From: UBA961 sp049317525
GTDB lineage: Bacteria; Bacteroidota; Ignavibacteria; Kapaibacteriales; UBA961
Length of the DNA: 64,000 nt
Direction: 5' to 3'
Assembly (NCBI GenBank): GCA_049317525.1
Contig: JBMOIC010000013.1
Coordinates: forward strand, 1-64,000
Numbering within the stretch: the first letter of the stretch is position 1; every line of letters begins with the position of its first letter. The notes beneath the pieces were generated by a model, which was not told the DNA's origin, did no database searches, and saw nothing but the letters and a program-made list of their open reading frames with translations. Positions 1 through 10,561 of the stretch are shown here, piece after piece. A program made the position numbers and the translations under genes.

Positions 1-2843
1 ATATTGCCTTTAGATAGGGATTTCCACTGATAGATATGTCCATTTTGAACAGGTATAGTATAGAGTGAATTTTTTGTTCCTGCACACACAATACTATTTC
101 CGCTAATAACCGGCATTGGAAGAGCCTGAATTGTTACAATGATACTTGTATCTTTAAAACAACCTGTTTCTATAATTGTTTGTCTTACAGATATTGTATC
201 AATTCCTATTTGATTCCATGAAACATTAATTGTATGAGTATTTAAAGGTCCATTAATCGTCCCCTTTTTTATAGTATTCCATATATATGAAGTTCCTGTA
301 ACAGTATCTATTGAATAAATGCTATTTGTTTGCCCAATACATACAGAAGACATACCATTAATTTTAGGATTTGGGACTCCATAAATAGATAGATTAATTC
401 CATTATCAAATCCATATATCGAAGGTGTACTAGCAATTACTCGTATTCTATAGTATTGTCCTAAAGCAATAGAACTCGGAATTGTGCAGTTTATCGTCCC
501 AGCATCGATTGCATTTCTACTTCCAATTGATATAGGATTTTGGAAGGATCCTATTGAATCTGATAACTCTGCAGTAAATATATTTCCAGGAATAAATGCC
601 CCTGTAATTGAATATGGCAAAGCAAATACTTCACCTTTACAAAATATATTTTTTGATGTATTACACGATACTCCAGGAGGATCATCATCGGTAAATTTCG
701 ATAAAAATCCATCCATCAATACACCACCATATACCGATTGATGAGCATTATTACTTGCAATTGCATTTGTAGATGATGTTCTTCCACATATATATACATT
801 TCCGCTAATATCACTGCTACAACCATAAGCAATATCAAAATCATTGCCTCCGAAATAAGTACCCCAACTTCTTGTACCGCCCGAAGCAAATCTTGCTAAA
901 AACGCATCATAACTACCACCTAATTGTTGTTGATGTGCAGTTGATGATGCGATTGCATCACCAGATCCAGTTTGGCCAACAATATAAATATTTCCACTTG
1001 CATCTGTACAAGCATTTAATCCTAAATCATAATCATTACTTCCATAATACGATGCCCATAATCGTGTGCCTGTTGTCGTAAACTTAGCAATATATACGTC
1101 TATTCCACCACCAAATGTACTTTGATAAGCATTTGTAGTAGAAATTCCACTTGAAGATTCTGTTTGGCCACTTAATATCACATTTCCACTTGGATCTGTA
1201 ATAGTACTAAAACCTTCATCATTCTCTAATCCACCATAATATGTAGACCACGTTCTATTTCCTGCAGAACTAAACTTTGCTAAAAATGCATCATTATTAC
1301 CTGCAATTGTGCTTTGATATGCACCCGAGGTAGACATTGCATTATCGGAAGCAGTAGTACCAGAAATAAATACATTATTTGCAGCATCTGTTGAAACTCC
1401 ATAACCTATATCATTGCCAGATCCACCATAATATGTAGACCAGGTTCTGTTTCCTGTAGAGCTAAATTTTGCAATAAAGGCATCATCTCCACCACCTAAT
1501 TGTGTTTGAAATGACCCTGATGAAGCTATACTAGTTGTAGAATTAGTTTTTCCAGTAATATAAATATTGTTATTAGCATCACTTATTATCCCATAGCCCG
1601 ACTCAATATCAATATCACCAAAATATGTGGCCCAAGTTCTTGTACCAGAAGCGCTAAATTTTGCAATAAATGCATCTGTATATCCGCCAAAAACAGTTTG
1701 ATATGCACCACTACTTGCTATTACATCATTAGAATTCGTTTCTCCACATATGATAATATTTCCTGCATTATCAACGCAAGAATTATAACCATAATCATTT
1801 CCAGAACCTCCATAATATGTTGACCATAAACGAGTTCCAGCAGAAGTAAACTTGGAAATATATGCATCATAATTAGCATTTAATATTGCCTGATAGGAAC
1901 CACTTGTAGCTATCGAAGCAATAGATTCTGTATATCCTATAACATATACATTGCCACTTGCATCTGTTGATACACTTCTAGAATAATCATTTTCAGATCC
2001 ACCATAATATGTTCCCCATAAACGGGTTGGTGGGTCAATAGTAAGCTGTTTTGAATGATCATATGCTCCAATGTTAAATCTAACTATAGAGTCTGAATTC
2101 AATGTAAATGCAGAGTATACTTCATTATCTTGATAGGAATAAGGCTTTTGTTGTTCAATTAATCCTAAAGGCGTTTCGATTGCTAAAGTACCATGATTAT
2201 CTATGTAAAGCTTGTCAGCTCCAGAAATTTTCATTGCTATATTTTCTGGATTTCCCCCAGGATGAACAATAAAATCATATTGTACTTTCTGTTTTTTACC
2301 TTCATATACGATAAAATCAATATGTGGATATAGATCTTTAATAATTACTTTTTTACACGATTCTACTTCTGATACTCCATTTGGTATATGAGAATAATAA
2401 TAATTCGTATAAGATGATAATGGTTCTATTCCACTAATTATAGATGATTGCGAACTATTCTGAAAAGAAATATCTACTCTATATGATTCTATCACAGATG
2501 GAGAATGCATATCATATTTATGCAGACTTTTTGATTGAAAAGGAATATTTTTTTTAGAATCTCGATGATACACTGCAAATGAAATCCCATTTTTTCTTAT
2601 ATATACAGCACCACCCGAAACTTGAGCTGTATACAAGATTTCATCATTTCTTTTATGATTCTGATCAATGATTTGTCCATTATTGGCTATAAAAACCAAT
2701 GCATTATCTACAGTATGAGTAAATCGTGACATTGTATTTTCTTGTGCAAAACAATCTTTATGAAAGGCCAGGATGATACATAATAAACTAGATATGATGA
2801 GATAATATCTAGTTTTACAATGTCTATATAAAAATGAATTCAT
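1..2843 (-). CDS. SBBP-repeat secreted protein, C-terminus cut off by window edge
   Basis: The minus frame starting at ATG 2843 stays open to the window edge, giving at least 947 residues. An N-terminal hydrophobic segment ending near FAQ looks like a signal peptide. Next comes a region with the motif 'NNGQIIDQ', the domain usually found ahead of SBBP propellers (DUF7948-like). Seven repeats of about 57 residues follow, each opening with a variant of W-[GSA]-[TS]-YYGG, enough for one seven-bladed propeller. Ig/PKD-like segments run on to the edge. The neighbour at 2881-6792 has the same layout, so the two are probably tandem duplicates. It is the last visible gene of the operon, 37 bases after the previous stop. 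A T9SS sorting domain would be expected in the missing part (inference). Confidence 0.88.
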   Translation of the reverse strand, partial: MNSFLYRHCKTRYYLIISSLLCIILAFHKDCFAQENTMSRFTHTVDNALVFIANNGQIIDQNHKRNDEILYTAQVSGGAVYIRKNGISFAVYHRDSKKNIPFQSKSLHKYDMHSPSVIESYRVDISFQNSSQSSIISGIEPLSSYTNYYYSHIPNGVSEVESCKKVIIKDLYPHIDFIVYEGKKQKVQYDFIVHPGGNPENIAMKISGADKLYIDNHGTLAIETPLGLIEQQKPYSYQDNEVYSAFTLNSDSIVRFNIGAYDHSKQLTIDPPTRLWGTYYGGSENDYSRSVSTDASGNVYVIGYTESIASIATSGSYQAILNANYDAYISKFTSAGTRLWSTYYGGSGNDYGYNSCVDNAGNIIICGETNSNDVIASSGAYQTVFGGYTDAFIAKFSASGTRTWATYFGDIDIESGYGIISDANNNIYITGKTNSTTSIASSGSFQTQLGGGDDAFIAKFSSTGNRTWSTYYGGSGNDIGYGVSTDAANNVFISGTTASDNAMSTSGAYQSTIAGNNDAFLAKFSSAGNRTWSTYYGGLENDEGFSTITDPSGNVILSGQTESSSGISTTNAYQSTFGGGIDVYIAKFTTTGTRLWASYYGSNDYDLGLNACTDASGNIYIVGQTGSGDAIASSTAHQQQLGGSYDAFLARFASGGTRSWGTYFGGNDFDIAYGCSSDISGNVYICGRTSSTNAIASNNAHQSVYGGVLMDGFLSKFTDDDPPGVSCNTSKNIFCKGEVFALPYSITGAFIPGNIFTAELSDSIGSFQNPISIGSRNAIDAGTINCTIPSSIALGQYYRIRVIASTPSIYGFDNGINLSIYGVPNPKINGMSSVCIGQTNSIYSIDTVTGTSYIWNTIKKGTINGPLNTHTINVSWNQIGIDTISVRQTIIETGCFKDTSIIVTIQALPMPVISGNSIVCAGTKNSLYTIPVQNGHIYQWKSLSKGN

Positions 2844-2880
2844 TGATTATTCTATTTGTTATTATTAAAGTATTTCTTTT

Positions 2881-5800
2881 TTAATGAATTAAGAATTTTT
2901 GAGATACTGTTTGAGTATTCGTTCTTAATCGTATAATATACATGCCAGCAGAAATTTTTGAAAGTGGAATCGCTATGTGTTGAATCGATTCATCTGTGGA
3001 TTGCATTGATTGCATCGAATAATGAACAATTCCAAGCATATCAACTAATTCTATTATTGGTGAACTCATAACTGGAAATTCACATAGAATATTCAAAATC
3101 TGTGAGTTATCAGAAGGATTCGGCTGAATACTAAGAATAGAAATTTGTTCACTATTTAACTCATTGATGCCTTGAGGATTAGCTATTGAAATCGTCATAA
3201 TTGTATCTTTTCTACATCCTGCTGCTGAAATTTCAATGACTGTTAATTGCAATGTACCTGGATTTGTACTAGAAATAGAAACGGTAGATTCATCTGTTTT
3301 TCCATTAATAATTCCATTACCGCTAATCAACCAGGAATAAGTTGAACCCTGATTTGATTGCACTATATATTGAATATCTGATTCTCCGGCTTTAATCTCT
3401 TTTGGACCAATTATTATAGGCATAGGCAATGGTAATTCGATCAACTCTTTTTCTTTAGATAATGCTTGGCAATCACTTGTTTTAACAAGTACACTATATG
3501 TACCTGGTATTTTTGCTGTATATGATTTACCTACAGCATCAATGATATCATTTCCATTTAATTTCCACTGATACCCTGCTGCATCAAGTGAACACATTAA
3601 TTGTATGCTATCACCTTTACAGAATTGATTCTTTCCATTTGCAGCCGAAAACTCTGGATTTATGGAGTTTTTTACAGTTATTGTCATTGATGTATCCTTG
3701 ATACATCCAGCAAGTGTTCTTTCGGTTAATCGTAATAATACATTTCCGATACCACCAAATGTGATTTTTGTTATTGCTTCATTTTCACTGCTTAGGCTGG
3801 CTTTTCCACTTTCTATACTCCAGGTGTATAATGAAGTACTTGAAGTAGCAGAGTATTCAACTGGTTTATCAAATCCACAAATTGTGTTTGGACCCTTTAT
3901 TATCGGTATTGGTAAAGGATTAATAGTTACTATTAATGAAGTATCTTTCGTACATCCAGTTGTCACATTTGTTTTCTTTAATGTTATAGTATCGGTGCCA
4001 ATTGCCTTCCATTCATACCCAGCATTTATTTGTCCTGCAGGACCACTTAATACGCCTTTTCCTTTAGTAGACCACTCATATGTAAAACCAGGTTCATTAG
4101 GTGTAGATTTATACGTTAATAATTGTCCGATACACACATTTCCATTTCCTTGAATAATTGGGATAGGATTTGCATTAATAGTAATAATGATCATAGTGTC
4201 TTTATAGCAACCTAATGGAGTCTTTGTAACCCTTAATTTTAATGTATCAGTTCCTACAGAATTCCACTTAATTATTACTTCATTATTATTTGCATTTCCT
4301 ATAATTTTTCCTTTTGAGGGCTCTGTCCAGGAATAAAGACAATCCTTAATCACTGGTATAGAATATGTCTGATTTGTTTGGCATGTAGAACTTTGACCAA
4401 TAATAATAGATGTTGGAACAGCTACTAAATTTAAATCAACGGCATTATCTGGGCTTGCAATAAATGGACTATTACTTAATATTCTAATGCGATAACCGGA
4501 TCCAGATAAATTTGAAGGAAATGTACAAACGATTGATCCAGAGGTATTTGCTGTTTTTGTTCCAATAATTGTTGGATTTACAAATGATCCATTTATAGAA
4601 GACAATTGGACTGTAAACACATTATTGGCTGCAAATTGTCCGCTTATTGTATAATTAACAGTTATTGTACTTCCAGCACAAAGCTCTGTTTGTGGAGTAG
4701 TACAAGATATTGAAGGATCTATAGCCATAAATCTAACAAGAAAGGCTTCTTGCAAACCATTACTGGTTGCTTGATATGATCCATTTGTGGTTATATCTGA
4801 ATTTGAATTAGAAGTTCCGCATACATATAATTCATTAGATGCATCAAATGCTACTCTATTACAATTATCTGTTTTAATTCCGCCATAATATGAGCCCCAA
4901 ATCCTGCTTCCACTAGCATTAAATTTTGCTATAAAGCCATCATCTTCCCCACTTAAGGACTGTTGAAATCCATCAATAGATGCTATTGCAGATATTGAAT
5001 TTGTTGTCCCAGTAATAACAATATTTCCATAAGAATCAGTTGCTAATCCTGTACATAGTTCATTATTTGCGCCTCCATAATACGTTCCCCATGCTCTATT
5101 ACCATTGGCATCAAATTTTGCCACATATCCATCAAAAGATCCTTGCAAACCTTGTTGATATGATCCAGATGAAGATATGCTATTAAATGAATTAGTATGC
5201 CCTGTTATTAAAATACTACCTTGGGCATCTATATGAATTGCAGAGCCATAATCATCTGAAGTTCCTCCATAATAAGTTGCCCAATCACGAGTTCCTGATG
5301 CATCAAACTTTGCTATATAAGAATCTGATCCACCCAAATTATTAGGTTGATACGATCCAGCTGTTGCAATTCCATTAGCTGAAATTGCATCTCCTCTTAA
5401 TAATATTTTTCCACTTATATCTATTGCAATTCCTGTGGATTTATCATCTGAAGTTCCACCATAATATGTACTCCACGTTAATTGTCCAGCAGAAGCATAT
5501 TTTGCTAAAAATCCATCATATCCACCACCTAAATTGGTTTGAAATGCGCCTGCTATTGCAATTCCATTAGTAGAATTTGTTAATCCTGCTATAGCAATAT
5601 TCCCAGAAGCATCTGTTTTAATTGATAAGCCTTTATCTTCTCCAGAACCACCTAAATAAGTGCCCCAAGTTCTAGTTCCATTATTTGTAAATTTCACTAA
5701 GAATGCATCATTATTACCTCCTAATACAGTTTGAGGTGCACCAGCTGTTGCTATAGATGCTGCTGAATTCGTTGTTCCACATATGTATACATTTAATGCA

Positions 5801-6792
5801 TTATCAATTGCAATTGCTTGTGCTATTTCGTCTCCAGTACCGCCATAATATGTAGACCAAAGCCTTACACCAGTATTATTAAATTTTGCAATAAAGCCAT
5901 CTGTATTTGCTGATAAGTTAGTTTGATGTGAACCATTTGTTGCAATTCCCCAAGTAGAATTTGTTTGTCCACAAATAAATATATTTCCAGCTTGATCAAT
6001 TGCAAGATCTGAACCAATATCTGCTCCTGCTCCTCCAAAATATGTCCCCCACATTCTAGTTGGTGGATCAATTCTTAATGATTGATGATGATCATAAGAA
6101 TCTACTTTAAATGAGACAGTATTATCAGTATTAATGATAAATGATGATGCTATTTCTTTGTCTTGATATGTTCTAGGAGCACCTTGTTCAATTGTTCCAA
6201 AAGGTGTTAAAAGCTGTAAAGAACCAGATTCAGATAGATGTATATCTGAACATCCAGAAAAAGACAATGATATGATATCTGGATTTCCACCCGGTTTTAC
6301 GATAAAATCATATTGAATTGTATTGTGTAGATTAGGATAGAGAATAAAATCTATTTGTGGATAGATGTCTTTGATGATGATCCTTTTGTATTTAGATACA
6401 TTTGTTATTCCATCAGGACAATGTGTAAGGAAATAATTATTCTTATCTGAATACTCGTCAATTCCTTGAAAAATTGGATGTGAGTTTGCCCCTTTAAATT
6501 TCATGTCTACCCTATAGACATTTTTATTGGCTTGCTTTGATGTATCATAATTAGCAAAACTAATTTCATTTGCTTTTACATATACTGCCCCACCGGGTAT
6601 TTGTGCCATGAATATAACTTCATCATTTACATTCCCCTTTTGATCTAATATTTGGCCTTTATTCTCGATAAATTCGATAGAATTTCTATTACTTAACATT
6701 GAAGATATGTCTGTGTTTTTTGCATAAACATTGACACTATTTACAATAAAAAAAAGCAATAACGATGCGATAGATAAGCGTTTCATGGCCAT
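2881..6792 (-). CDS. SBBP seven-repeat surface protein with T9SS sorting domain
   Basis: A 1303-residue protein. Residues 1-24 form a signal peptide. Residues about 36-245 are the DUF7948-like region with 'FIENKGQILD'. Residues about 246-660 hold seven SBBP repeats (RMWGTYFGG, LWSTYYGG, TWGTYLGG and so on), matching one seven-bladed beta-propeller. Several Ig/PKD-like domains follow, with paired 'TxxGCxKDT' motifs. The last ~80 residues ('SIQPNPSDN', 'GMYIIRLRTN') fit a type A T9SS C-terminal sorting domain. It is predicted to cross the outer membrane by type IX secretion and end up on the surface or outside. The ligand is unknown. Two in-frame ATGs (residues 1 and 3) lie inside an inverted repeat (see 6785-6851). 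No catalytic residues are recognised. Confidence 0.9.
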   Translation of the reverse strand: MAMKRLSIASLLLFFIVNSVNVYAKNTDISSMLSNRNSIEFIENKGQILDQKGNVNDEVIFMAQIPGGAVYVKANEISFANYDTSKQANKNVYRVDMKFKGANSHPIFQGIDEYSDKNNYFLTHCPDGITNVSKYKRIIIKDIYPQIDFILYPNLHNTIQYDFIVKPGGNPDIISLSFSGCSDIHLSESGSLQLLTPFGTIEQGAPRTYQDKEIASSFIINTDNTVSFKVDSYDHHQSLRIDPPTRMWGTYFGGAGADIGSDLAIDQAGNIFICGQTNSTWGIATNGSHQTNLSANTDGFIAKFNNTGVRLWSTYYGGTGDEIAQAIAIDNALNVYICGTTNSAASIATAGAPQTVLGGNNDAFLVKFTNNGTRTWGTYLGGSGEDKGLSIKTDASGNIAIAGLTNSTNGIAIAGAFQTNLGGGYDGFLAKYASAGQLTWSTYYGGTSDDKSTGIAIDISGKILLRGDAISANGIATAGSYQPNNLGGSDSYIAKFDASGTRDWATYYGGTSDDYGSAIHIDAQGSILITGHTNSFNSISSSGSYQQGLQGSFDGYVAKFDANGNRAWGTYYGGANNELCTGLATDSYGNIVITGTTNSISAIASIDGFQQSLSGEDDGFIAKFNASGSRIWGSYYGGIKTDNCNRVAFDASNELYVCGTSNSNSDITTNGSYQATSNGLQEAFLVRFMAIDPSISCTTPQTELCAGSTITVNYTISGQFAANNVFTVQLSSINGSFVNPTIIGTKTANTSGSIVCTFPSNLSGSGYRIRILSNSPFIASPDNAVDLNLVAVPTSIIIGQSSTCQTNQTYSIPVIKDCLYSWTEPSKGKIIGNANNNEVIIKWNSVGTDTLKLRVTKTPLGCYKDTMIIITINANPIPIIQGNGNVCIGQLLTYKSTPNEPGFTYEWSTKGKGVLSGPAGQINAGYEWKAIGTDTITLKKTNVTTGCTKDTSLIVTINPLPIPIIKGPNTICGFDKPVEYSATSSTSLYTWSIESGKASLSSENEAITKITFGGIGNVLLRLTERTLAGCIKDTSMTITVKNSINPEFSAANGKNQFCKGDSIQLMCSLDAAGYQWKLNGNDIIDAVGKSYTAKIPGTYSVLVKTSDCQALSKEKELIELPLPMPIIIGPKEIKAGESDIQYIVQSNQGSTYSWLISGNGIINGKTDESTVSISSTNPGTLQLTVIEISAAGCRKDTIMTISIANPQGINELNSEQISILSIQPNPSDNSQILNILCEFPVMSSPIIELVDMLGIVHYSMQSMQSTDESIQHIAIPLSKISAGMYIIRLRTNTQTVSQKFLIH

Positions 6793-6851
6793 TTCCGGGT
6801 TTATTAATATATACCCTGCAATTTAATTTCTTTTTGCATAGAAATGGCCAT
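6785..6851 (-). promoter_or_regulatory. Inverted repeat masking the start codon of the SBBP gene
   Basis: An 11-base arm, ATGGCCATTTC (6785-6795), is matched exactly by GAAATGGCCAT (6841-6851). In the minus-strand transcript the second arm contains the AUG at 6792 and the adjacent GGAA. The first arm lies just after the stop of the preceding gene. Folding would hide the start of the 1303-residue protein, and ribosomes finishing the upstream gene at 6875 could affect it. The shared core ATGGCCAT is itself a palindrome, so a protein-binding site is also possible. The function is inferred. Confidence 0.45.
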
Positions 6852-6874
6852 TAAGCTTATATAAATACTTGTAT

Positions 6875-9664
6875 TTATTTACATTTTACACAACAATCTG
6901 GAAATGCATATAAATCTGGACGCATATTGATTAAACGAACAGTTACATCTACTCTTCGAACACCGTCTAAGTCATAATAACTGTTTTCACCTCTGATATA
7001 TTTTTGTATTTCAGGTTGAATCGATGTATCAACATATTGTCCTTCTGCCATGATGATAATTCTAGCTTGTTTTAGCTTTCTTTCATAATCTGATGGATTT
7101 GAGAAATCCGTAGGGCTAATAATTAATCCTTTTCTTTGCAATTCACTAAATAATGAGTCCTTTTTTAATTGTTGCATTACGGCTTCAAAACCATAATACG
7201 CTCTTAATTTAGAAAGTGTATCATTATCTTGTCCAACTAATGATGCACCACTAGCTATCTGGATAGCAGTTGGTTTTTTAAATGTATAATTCACTGTATC
7301 AAATGCACATGAAATATATTGAACATTATTAGGAGAGATAAATTTTCCAACGGTAACTGGTCTAATATCAGAATAAGCAGTCATGGTTATCAATACTTTT
7401 GCAGTATCATTTTTATCATAGACCTTCCAGAAATTCTTTAGAACTTTAGAAGTAGAATCGGCCATATTCTTAATATTTCTATCAATAATAGCAGCCTTGG
7501 AACGATAATCTGCTCTACGCGTATTCATTCTTTCTGTCGATTCATTTCCATTACGATTTCCCCAATATTTATTCTTCCAATTAAGTTCTATCCAAGATGC
7601 ATTTTCTAAGTCACCATCTTTAAGTCTATCGATATGTTCACTATATCCTTTTACTGTATTAACTTCCCAAAATGCTGTCTGAAAATATGGGACATTCTTT
7701 TGTGATCCAAAAACTAGTAAGGTATCTAATTCTAGACAACATGGTGATTTATCATATTGTGGATATAAACGAATTGTATCGTGGACAATAATTGGCATGC
7801 AAGAATCAGTTGCTTTTACCATTACATATGGAAGTCTTAATTCTGCAAATCTGGTTTTGGATGAACCTATATGTCTTATTGAACTTGCTATTCCTACAGT
7901 ATCATATGAATAGACAGTATCTTTATACGCAATAGATCTAGTCATTCTGGCTTGCCTTAATGGTGGCATAGAATCAATATAGATTGTTGTGTCTCTACCA
8001 ACCCGGATTCTCATTTCTGGTGTAATATCAATTCTCTCATTTATTTTTTTTCTTAATTGAGGAATATTAAAATTATCCTTTGGTAAGGTATCATATACCC
8101 TGGCTGTTCTAGCTGCTTTTACGGATTTATCCTGAACCATTGTATCATATTGTTCTTTGCGTGATTTAGACAATATTTGTTCAATCGTTCTGGTAATATC
8201 ATATCCATTATAATTTGTTAAGATTGGTTCTAAGTTCTTGCATGGCTTTGTATTAAATGATGAATATCCATTCGATTTAATTGCTATTCCTTGTTGATAA
8301 TTTTTCATTGAATCAGAAGGAACACTCATTGTAAATGTATTACCTTTAATCTCTTTCATTTTACCATCAATATACACTTCTAATACTCCATTTTTAACCG
8401 AAGTATCATTTCCATTATCATTGATTAATGTTACAGTATAGGCTACAGGGCATGGTTTTGGGGGTTGTTCGCATGGATAATTTGGATCGCATGGTTGGCA
8501 TGGCAAACATGGTTCAGGTTTTTTGATCCCACAAAAAAAAGTGGCCTTAGTTTTATAAAGATCTAAACCGCCATATCCATATTTTTTAGCTGTATCTGGT
8601 GAAGTTAAAGATAATCGATTTGATGAAAAGAACATTTCTCTTTCTACAGGTTGTACATCTGTAGTATCCATATGTGGATATTTTATATATGGAAACATCT
8701 CCATTGCAAGTGTATTTACTGAGTCTTCCGTATTTCCTAAAATAAATGTACTATCTATCATCATTGACAGATTACCATTATTAGATAAACTATCCCAAGA
8801 AACTTGTAATGTAGAATAATAGATTTCATAGTTTCCTGATCGATTTGATGAAAAGATCAAATGCGGATTTCCATCTATACAGTATAAAAATGGAGAATAT
8901 TCATTAGCCGGAGAATTTATGAAACCATCTCCTTGAAATAATCTCAGATTTATTGGTTTACTCCACTCTGTTCCTTTGCCAATTTTTCTGAAAGAAATAA
9001 ATAAATCTGCATTTCCTTTTCTTTCAATCCCATTTACAGTGTACATTGCATTTTCATATGGGGCAGAGAAGCCTTCTGGTGACATTCTATCTGAGCTAAA
9101 AACTAATATTTCCATTCCTGATGCTTCATGAATTCCTATCGTTGGATGTGCATCCCAAGCTGTAGAATTTAATTCTGATAAATTTCTAATTTTTTTATCA
9201 AAATTTTCAAATAAATCACTTCCACCTTGTACTTTACTTCCTGATGCTCCTAAAAAGCTAGCAACAGTAGAATCAATCGCAGCAGATGATGCAAATACTA
9301 ATGAAAAAGCACCCGGAGTTACTGTACCCGAATGCCGAACAAATTCTTCTGGCATATCATGAAGTATTACTCTTTCTGTTTTGACTTGTCCCATACTATC
9401 TATCATCGATAATGGAACTTGATATACTCTTTCTCTTTTATTTGTATTAGAGGTTATCAATAATGTATCATATTTTTTGATTTCTTTTTGATCATGCGGT
9501 GTTTCTGTTCCCGCTGCAAAATCATCATCTTTAGTATTAACTGAAGTACCTAAAATAGAAGGTGTTTTCTTAATTACTACTTTCGGTGAATTATTATCTG
9601 TTGCTTGTATCATTGCATATAATGCAAAGCAAAACAATATGCTTGTATAAATATATTTTTTCAT
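6875..9664 (-). CDS. PD40-propeller protein with OmpA-like C-terminus (PorE-like layout)
   Basis: A 929-residue protein with a signal peptide at residues 1-21. Residues about 170-375 carry PD40/WD40-like blade motifs ('ILVFSSDRMSPEG', 'LIFSSNRSGNYEIYYS', 'MFFSSNRLS', 'GYGGLDLYKTK') typical of periplasmic or outer-membrane-associated propellers. A short Pro/Cys-rich hinge with repeated CxPC units follows (about 375-400). The C-terminal third has pieces resembling OmpA peptidoglycan-binding domains ('TAYSDIRPV' near 765; 'RRVDVTVRLI' near the end), but much diverged and with a long insertion. In the T9SS, PorE joins PD40-type and OmpA-like domains, so a role linking surface proteins to peptidoglycan is plausible (inference). 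It sits 82 bases upstream of the SBBP gene and 9 bases after the lipoprotein gene. Confidence 0.75.
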   Translation of the reverse strand: MKKYIYTSILFCFALYAMIQATDNNSPKVVIKKTPSILGTSVNTKDDDFAAGTETPHDQKEIKKYDTLLITSNTNKRERVYQVPLSMIDSMGQVKTERVILHDMPEEFVRHSGTVTPGAFSLVFASSAAIDSTVASFLGASGSKVQGGSDLFENFDKKIRNLSELNSTAWDAHPTIGIHEASGMEILVFSSDRMSPEGFSAPYENAMYTVNGIERKGNADLFISFRKIGKGTEWSKPINLRLFQGDGFINSPANEYSPFLYCIDGNPHLIFSSNRSGNYEIYYSTLQVSWDSLSNNGNLSMMIDSTFILGNTEDSVNTLAMEMFPYIKYPHMDTTDVQPVEREMFFSSNRLSLTSPDTAKKYGYGGLDLYKTKATFFCGIKKPEPCLPCQPCDPNYPCEQPPKPCPVAYTVTLINDNGNDTSVKNGVLEVYIDGKMKEIKGNTFTMSVPSDSMKNYQQGIAIKSNGYSSFNTKPCKNLEPILTNYNGYDITRTIEQILSKSRKEQYDTMVQDKSVKAARTARVYDTLPKDNFNIPQLRKKINERIDITPEMRIRVGRDTTIYIDSMPPLRQARMTRSIAYKDTVYSYDTVGIASSIRHIGSSKTRFAELRLPYVMVKATDSCMPIIVHDTIRLYPQYDKSPCCLELDTLLVFGSQKNVPYFQTAFWEVNTVKGYSEHIDRLKDGDLENASWIELNWKNKYWGNRNGNESTERMNTRRADYRSKAAIIDRNIKNMADSTSKVLKNFWKVYDKNDTAKVLITMTAYSDIRPVTVGKFISPNNVQYISCAFDTVNYTFKKPTAIQIASGASLVGQDNDTLSKLRAYYGFEAVMQQLKKDSLFSELQRKGLIISPTDFSNPSDYERKLKQARIIIMAEGQYVDTSIQPEIQKYIRGENSYYDLDGVRRVDVTVRLINMRPDLYAFPDCCVKCK

Positions 9665-9673
9665 AGTTTTTTC

Positions 9674-10561
9674 TTAATTCTCTTTACATTCTTCACATTT
9701 ATAAGCTTCTGCAAACTTAATTGTCACCCTTTTTACTTTTGGTGCCAATACTCCTTCTTGAATATTTGATATCAAGACAAAGAAGTTTGTTCCATTTTGT
9801 GCTTTATAATAAAACACATCACCTATTTTAAATCGTACACTATAATTAGATAAATCATTGGCTATAACGCTTCTAAATGGAGGCAATACATTCAATGTTT
9901 TAATATTTAATGGCCAAGAACTTGGGAATGTAAATGTTTTAGGATTCCCTGTCGGATTACTGGCCACAATAGAATAATTATTTCCAGTTGAATCTTGCTT
10001 ATAGGTTAATGCAGAGGCATCATAAAAAGCACAAAATGCCAAACTAGAACCAGGATTTGATTGTTTACCAACATTTTGTACATATGTTGCAAAAATATTA
10101 GCATCATCTGTTTTTAAAGAAGTATCTATTGGAAAAACATCTCCTTTAAAACGTAGTCTGGTTTCTGGTTCTAATGAAATTGGTGGTAATGTGACACTTT
10201 CTACAAGAATATCGCCATCCATTAATGAATTTGGAGGTGAATTAAATGTATATGTCGTTGTATATCCTGTCAATGGATAATCCTTTTCTGCAAATGTCCA
10301 AGGACCTGCAGAGAACTTTTGATTATTTGGTAAATCCCCCGAAGAGTAAGAAGAGTAAGGGAATCTAAATGTAGCAATATTAAATTCAGGAACGGGTGTT
10401 CTATTATTTAAAGTATCAATTGCAGAATTAAATACTGCTATTGTTGCTTCTCTCACAATAGGCTTTTCATTTGGTACTATTGGTGTTGGAACAAAGCAAT
10501 CTCCACAACCACTAAAAATTAGTACACACATACTTAACAATAATAATTGATATGTTTTCAT
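9674..10561 (-). CDS. Hypothetical lipoprotein
   Basis: A 295-residue protein with a lipoprotein signal; the lipobox is around 'IFSGCGDC', giving a lipidated Cys near residue 19. The rest is beta-rich and has no family I recognise. The C-terminus carries a CEEC motif, and the mature N-terminus has CGDC, so both ends have close cysteine pairs. The start overlaps the previous gene's stop by one base (TAATG), implying translational coupling. It belongs to the envelope operon that ends in the SBBP genes. Confidence 0.8.
   Translation of the reverse strand: MKTYQLLLLSMCVLIFSGCGDCFVPTPIVPNEKPIVREATIAVFNSAIDTLNNRTPVPEFNIATFRFPYSSYSSGDLPNNQKFSAGPWTFAEKDYPLTGYTTTYTFNSPPNSLMDGDILVESVTLPPISLEPETRLRFKGDVFPIDTSLKTDDANIFATYVQNVGKQSNPGSSLAFCAFYDASALTYKQDSTGNNYSIVASNPTGNPKTFTFPSSWPLNIKTLNVLPPFRSVIANDLSNYSVRFKIGDVFYYKAQNGTNFFVLISNIQEGVLAPKVKRVTIKFAEAYKCEECKEN

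Noticed and set aside
3662..4153. Plus-strand open frame of 163 codons inside the SBBP gene
   Set aside because: It mirrors the minus-strand repeats, has no ribosome site and no family pattern, while the minus frame is a clear secreted protein.
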